Source: Panonychus citri (Eukaryota; Arthropoda; Arachnida; Trombidiformes; Tetranychidae). Taken from it: a DNA stretch of 64,000 bases. Below the pieces are notes generated by a model. The model worked only from the letters and a program-made list of their open reading frames with translations, did no database searches and was not told where the DNA came from. Shown piece by piece: positions 59,471 to 64,000 of the stretch; within the stretch, counting starts at the first letter, position 1, and the number at the start of each line of letters is the position of its first letter. Location of the stretch: contig NW_026515497.1 in NCBI RefSeq assembly GCF_014898815.1, positions 1 through 64,000 of the forward strand, read 5' to 3'. The position numbers and the translations under genes are program-made.

Positions 59471-59707
59471 TTACCATCCATGTCCCCATTGGTGACCCCA
59501 GTGTTCCATGTGGGGCATATAATGATGCTCCTTTTTGTGGCAATTTTCCTTTATTACGATATTATCACCACCTTGTTTGTTAGTGTTCAAGATCATTTGA
59601 CTGTGTTTATCTTTGATCACAATATTGGTTCCTTTTTGACCACAATCTACAGTGAAAAAGATGATTGATGAAACAATTAATAAAATGACAAACATTTTTG
59701 AAATCAT
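59471..59707 (-). CDS. Small secreted His-rich protein, unpaired two-module member
   Basis: 78 residues from the ATG at 59707 (upstream in-frame sequence has no signal-peptide logic). Signal peptide KMFVILLIVSSIIFFTVDCG; two modules (GTNIVIKDKHSQMI and GDNIVIKENCH); tail MEHWGHQWGHGW. It differs from the cluster in one extra Cys and in a Met-rich linker (HHYMPHMEHW). It lies about 26 kb from the paired cluster, beside the fibroin-like gene, and has no divergent partner: 59708 onward is non-coding on the plus strand. Confidence 0.82.
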   Translation of the reverse strand: MISKMFVILLIVSSIIFFTVDCGQKGTNIVIKDKHSQMILNTNKQGGDNIVIKENCHKKEHHYMPHMEHWGHQWGHGW

Positions 59708-61912
59708 ATTGACTATTGATTGATATTGTTGATTAAACACTGAAATTAATGAAAAATTCACTGAAAGTTTATCTAACTCAATATTTTTGTTGATTGTTTT
59801 GGATACAACGATTGAATGAACTTTCGATTTCGAGATTCTAACGTTTAAATACCATTTCGATTTGTTTGTCACTTGCAATGAGCTAAGCCTATTCTTTCGG
59901 GATTTATGTTAACACCTACAAGCACAATCTTTATTTAAGGTCAATTTTATTTTAGATACAATTTAATGTTCAACAATTAGATTAGTAAACATAATTTTAA
60001 TGATGATTAGTGTGAGGAAGTTATTTATTTTTCTTAAAATGTTATCGATATGTTTGATCAGTGAGTTAAATTTTGTTGGGCTTAACTTTCACTTGAGTTC
60101 AGGTAGATATAAAAACAACAACAATCATTATATTAATTAGCATCATCATAATAGGTTAATGTTATTGTAATTAACTTCCGATGATATTTAATCAATTTAG
60201 ATAACCTGAAAATTAAACTAATAGTTAAACTTATATATCTTATTAGGTTGGTGGTTAATAATTTGATTGGTGTATTGACAAAAGTGTTAATTGTTTGGGC
60301 TCACTTTTTGTTGATCACTTCAACTTTTACTCCCTTTCTTGCAATTATTTGAAATTAAATGATTGTGATTTTCATTATTGAGGCTCATAAGAACTAATAA
60401 TGATTAGTTGATTGTTCAAATGTTTAGTTAATTACTAACATTAACAATATGTTTATCTTTTATTTTACCACAAGAAGGGAAAACATCAAAAATAAATGTT
60501 CACAGTTAATAATTTCTTTAATTATCTTAGTTTTTTTAACTATGATAAAGTTTAATTGTTCAACAACTAATCAATTAAAGTTCAAATTTAATGTTAATTG
60601 TTGATTATGCGTAAACTTTTGTAAAAAATTGGATTGATTAGGTTTCATGATTAACATTAATCACTCAAAAACAAACATTCAAATGTTATATTATTTAATT
60701 AAGACAAAAAGTCATTAGGATTTAAATTGACATTATCGTTCCTTGATCGTTGATTAAAATTAATTACAGCCAATTAGATTGATTTTTGTTAAATGAGTGT
60801 TAAGTACTTAAGTGTTAAATGTTGATCAAGGTAAGTGATCATAATTACTGCTGTTCCGTAATCCATTTAAAGTAAAGGTTAATTGTTAATTAAGTTCGAT
60901 GAATAACTAATTCGATTTTGTTTTGATTTAGCTGCCCTTTCCTATTAATTCACAGATCTTTATCTCTTTTTGTTTCTGGAAATTGAACTTTCACTTATCA
61001 CCTATCCTTTTCTTTTAATCTGAATTTCTCATGAACGGGTCATATGAACCTAAGCTCATATTGGTATATACCAATAGCTCATTAGCTCTTGTTGAGATTT
61101 TGATCATCTTCAAGTCGAAGCTTAGTTTCATAAGTTTTACTGATTCGAATTAATTTTTCGTTTTGATTCAATTAAATTTTCACCATAATCAAAAATTGAA
61201 AACTCCTTTGCAAATTTTTTATTTATCTCTTTCTCTCTCCCTAAATTTACTAATTCGATATCGACTGTTCTGTCTAATTAATTTTCATATTTCATGTATC
61301 TTACCAATAGTAATAACATTTAAGCCCTGTTTAAATGTATCTTCAACAATTATTAGGATCTTTGGTTAAACATATCTGTTATTTGTTTCATTGTGTTTAT
61401 ATCAATGAAAACTTGAGCTGATCAAATCGAGTTTGATTTTTTTCTTGCTAACATATAAATGGTTACATATCGTTTGTGTTTTGTTTGATGCGATTTTTGT
61501 CATTAGCTGATTAAAAAAAATTTCTTTTAGTTGTATCATCTTTATCCTTTTCACCACCATAACAAAATCATCATGATTCGGGTAACTTTTTGATAATGGT
61601 CAAGGTTTCTTACGTTTTTTGCATAATCTCTATTTGTTTCTATGTTTAATTCAAATTGCTTGTGTTTTGTTGTTTAATTATCAATGTACACATTGGCTAT
61701 TGATCAAAGAGTAAAGAGTCTCTCTACTCTTTGCTAATGATTAAATTTTTTAACTCCCCCACTCTGATGACCTTAATAATCAATATAATTTTAAGATATT
61801 CACCTTTGTTTAAATAATTTCCTATGTTGTTTTCACCTTTAGGATACCTTTTATTATCATCTTTTTATTAACCTAAATTACAATTAACAATTCGCCCAAT
61901 CTGATTGTGCAG
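59708..61912. other. Intergenic, no gene recognised
   Basis: 2.2 kb, strongly AT-rich. It contains the promoter of the gene at 59471 near its left edge and may include an intron of whatever gene owns the exon at 61913. I found no divergent secreted-protein partner here and no repeat with defined ends. Confidence 0.35.
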
Positions 61913-62093
61913 AAATTAAGCTTCCAGCTGAAAATGTTGAAGTGAAATTAGAATCTCTCTTGAAAACCGTTGCAACTGAGGAAAAGCTTCGTCAAGAGGC
62001 TCGATTAAATTTGCACAATAAACGAAGGGCATCATTGACAAATTTAAATGTCTTCGATCCTGGGGAAGGTGAACCACAAAAAGGCGCCAGTCG
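61913..62093 (+). CDS. Orphan internal exon (or exon fragment) of an unrecognised protein
   Basis: A convincing internal exon: acceptor TTGTGCAG at 61912 and donor GTACCT at 62094, 181 bp, phase 1 at the start. It encodes IKLPAENVEVKLESLLKTVA, EEKLRQEARLNLHNKRRASL and TNLNVFDPGEGEPQKGAS: a charged helical (coiled-coil-like) segment then a Pro/Gly-rich linker. I do not recognise the family. No neighbouring exons are visible on the plus strand: downstream lies 520 bp of non-coding sequence, then the oppositely oriented PELP1 copy. Could be a stranded fragment of a duplicated gene. Confidence 0.5.
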
Positions 62094-62613
62094 GTACCTT
62101 TTTTTATTTCATTTTCTTTTAGAGCAGATCAAGATCTATCAAAATATGTGCAGAAAAGTTGGTCCTCAGGGTAGTCCAAAGATGCTATTCAAGTCGGAAT
62201 GAAAAAAAACATTGTTTTCTGTGTCTAACGAGCCTCACGTTCAAAAAAAATTGCAAATATATATTTTTCTTAAAGAACAGCTCAAGAGCTTTCGTTTGAT
62301 ACCAAGATCAGCTATATAAGTATATTAATTCGATCACAAAACAATTCAGACCATTTTCCTGTTTTTGGCGAATTTTACGGAATCCGCGAGTCAGATCAAA
62401 AAATTAAAAAATACGTGTTGATTTGTTTTAACTCATAAGTTCGAAAATTAAATAAAATCACATCAAAAAGTTTAGGCTAAAAACAGTCAAAAATGCCTGA
62501 TGTCCTTTGATTTAATCAATGCAAACAGAAACAGTGATGGAAAAATCGGTGATAGAAAATAGTTTTTTTTTCAATTTAAACACTGGAAGGATTTACTTTT
62601 TCTGATTAGAGAT
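62094..62613. other. Intergenic, end of the PELP1 duplicate
   Basis: 520 bp. From about 62505 to 62613 it matches the 3' UTR of the first PELP1 (37493-37598) in inverted orientation with scattered differences; left of about 62505 the match ends, marking the duplication boundary. Confidence 0.6.
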
Positions 62614-64000
62614 TTAATCGGCAATAAAATCTTTTATTATGTCAGAATCAGAAATCATTTCTCCACTCGATTCACCGATTTCATGGATAATTGTTGTTGG
62701 TACTTCTATTATGGTTAATGAGCGACTTGATGATTGAGAATCTTCTTGAACAATTCTGCTCCTTTTACTTGGACTCGTAATGACAATGTCAGAATCTCGT
62801 TTAACTGCATTGACACCTGATTTAACGCTAACAATTTCCAGGTCATCATCTTTATCTCCGGTGTCACTTTTACTTGTTTTGACTGTGTCACCACTTTCAA
62901 CATCGTAAACAATACAATCCCCATTTCCAGGAGAATCATCAATCTCTTTAGAATCTTCTTGAATCATTATAACATCGGTAGTTTTAGTGTCTTCATCTAG
63001 ATTGTCAAAACCTTCAAGTTCGTCATCAGCATCAGTTTCCACTTCATGAGTATCACCATTTGTTTGACAAGTTGGTGTGATTTGAGCTTTGTCAGAATTT
63101 CCTTCTATCGGTTCTTCGGGAGGTTTCTCAGTGAGCTCTTCAGTCTTCTCCTTTTCTTGATTCTTTTCCTCCTCTGGACCTGAACTCTCAGTGGTTACGA
63201 TTTCGTGCTCATTTAGAACATTTTCATCATTCTCAGTATCTTCGTATGTGAATGGGTTGGTGGCAGAAGTTTCATTGATTCTTAATATTTTCATAGGGTT
63301 AACTATTCCGTTGAGAGATCTTAATGATTCAAGACAAAATTCTCTTATCAGACTAGAAGAATCAATATTGAGAGCTTTTTGCAGCAAGTTCAGAGTAATT
63401 CCTATGGGTATGGTTTCATCTTCTTGGCTAAGTAGAACTATCAATGAAATTAGTTCCTTACGAGTCTCAGGTTTCCCATAAAAAAGCGACGAAGATATAG
63501 AATATCTGTAAAGTGAAAGTACTTCTTCGAGGACAAATGTCGCAAAGAAAGTCACCTGATCCAAAGGTAAGAACATGAAACAATTCTTTACAAACGAATT
63601 ACTCGCTGAAAATTAAGAAAATGGAAACAATTAGAATCGTTATAATTTGATGAATAATACAAAAAGAAATAAATACCTTTCAAACAATTGAAATGTAGCG
63701 AATTCAACTTATCCTTAATGAAGGGCGTTGATAAGGCGGCATCAGAATTTTTCCCTGATTTATCCTTTTTGATGTTTCTCAGCTGAAAAGGAAAAGAAAA
63801 TTGAATTAAATTCTTTGCTATGAAACATCCAGTCTTTTCATTTTTACCTCAATTTGTTTCTGTCCAAGCTTCATATCCATCATAAAGTGTTTGAATAGAG
63901 AATCAGCTGAATCTTTATCAATCATTATGTTAGGTCCAGTTACGGTAAACCATTGATTTAATATTCGATAGCAATGATTTTTCAAATCAAAGATACACAA
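62614..64000 (-). CDS. PELP1: Second PELP1 copy, inverted, 5' part outside window
   Basis: Exons 63605-62614 (992 bp, same length as the last exon of the first copy), 63782-63677 (106 bp, same length) and 64000-63848 (partial). Splice sites and intron sequences are conserved too, so the duplication was at DNA level. The last exon differs by about ten residues in 330: NSCPEEE becomes SSGPEEE, IDGNSDKALITPTSQ becomes IEGNSDKAQITPTCQ, THKEE becomes THEVE, SGINAV becomes SGVNAV. All in-frame, no stops, and the terminal DFIAD is kept. Whether the whole gene is duplicated cannot be seen here. Confidence 0.85.

Overview
This is eukaryotic nuclear DNA, AT-rich, with short GT-AG introns of about 50-100 bp and a mix of conserved housekeeping genes and lineage-specific families. 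The gene content points to a chelicerate, most likely a spider mite (Tetranychidae). The main pointers are a very long Ser/Ala/Gly-rich silk-fibroin-like gene, a cluster of gustatory-receptor-family genes and a carboxylesterase. The species is an inference; nothing in the window proves it.

Layout. 1-5.1 kb: the signal recognition particle receptor alpha subunit (SRPRA, minus strand, 3' part outside the window) is divergent from CCDC93, a subunit of the endosomal CCC complex. 5.3-12.9 kb: five tandem two-exon gustatory-receptor-like genes on the minus strand. A sixth lies at 20.7-21.9 kb, and a four-exon member of another subfamily at 29.7-31.2 kb on the plus strand. 13.3-19.4 kb: a two-exon carboxylesterase with a complete catalytic triad and a nine-exon cationic amino acid transporter (SLC7A type), converging tail to tail.

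22.5-33.3 kb: four head-to-head pairs of very small secreted proteins. Each has a signal peptide, 2-3 copies of a G-x-N-I-V-x-x-D module, a His/Asn-rich stretch and an HWGHGWGHGW-type tail. Each pair shares a 530-635 bp bidirectional promoter with a TATA box on both sides. A ninth, unpaired copy is at 59.5 kb. One copy (26.2 kb) has a frameshift. I recognise no described family here, and this is the best candidate for something undescribed.

33.7-41 kb: PELP1 (RIX1-like, 60S biogenesis) followed by an LTV1 gene (40S biogenesis) that lacks the conserved N-terminus. LTV1 and a small secreted-peptide gene are enclosed by a ~268 bp inverted repeat. A nearly identical inverted copy of the PELP1 3' half runs off the right edge, and an 89 bp exact PELP1 exon fragment lies just upstream of PELP1.

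41-47 kb is mostly non-coding: one MITE-like element, a polypyrimidine tract and a decayed DDE transposase. 47.0-56.0 kb is the fibroin-like gene. Its start, signal peptide and first ~3.1 kb read cleanly. The other ~5.8 kb of ~324 bp repeats carries many small indels, yet ends in a unique C-terminus with a poly(A) signal. 57.9-59.1 kb holds a Tc1/mariner-type element with a hAT-type element nested inside it, the latter with a perfect 8 bp target-site duplication. Two further TA-flanked MITEs lie at 24.1 and 33.9 kb.

Functionally the window is a patchwork. Conserved cell-biology genes (protein targeting, endosomal recycling, ribosome assembly, amino acid import) sit among rapidly duplicating families for chemosensation, detoxification or hydrolysis, and extracellular material (silk and small His-rich secreted proteins).
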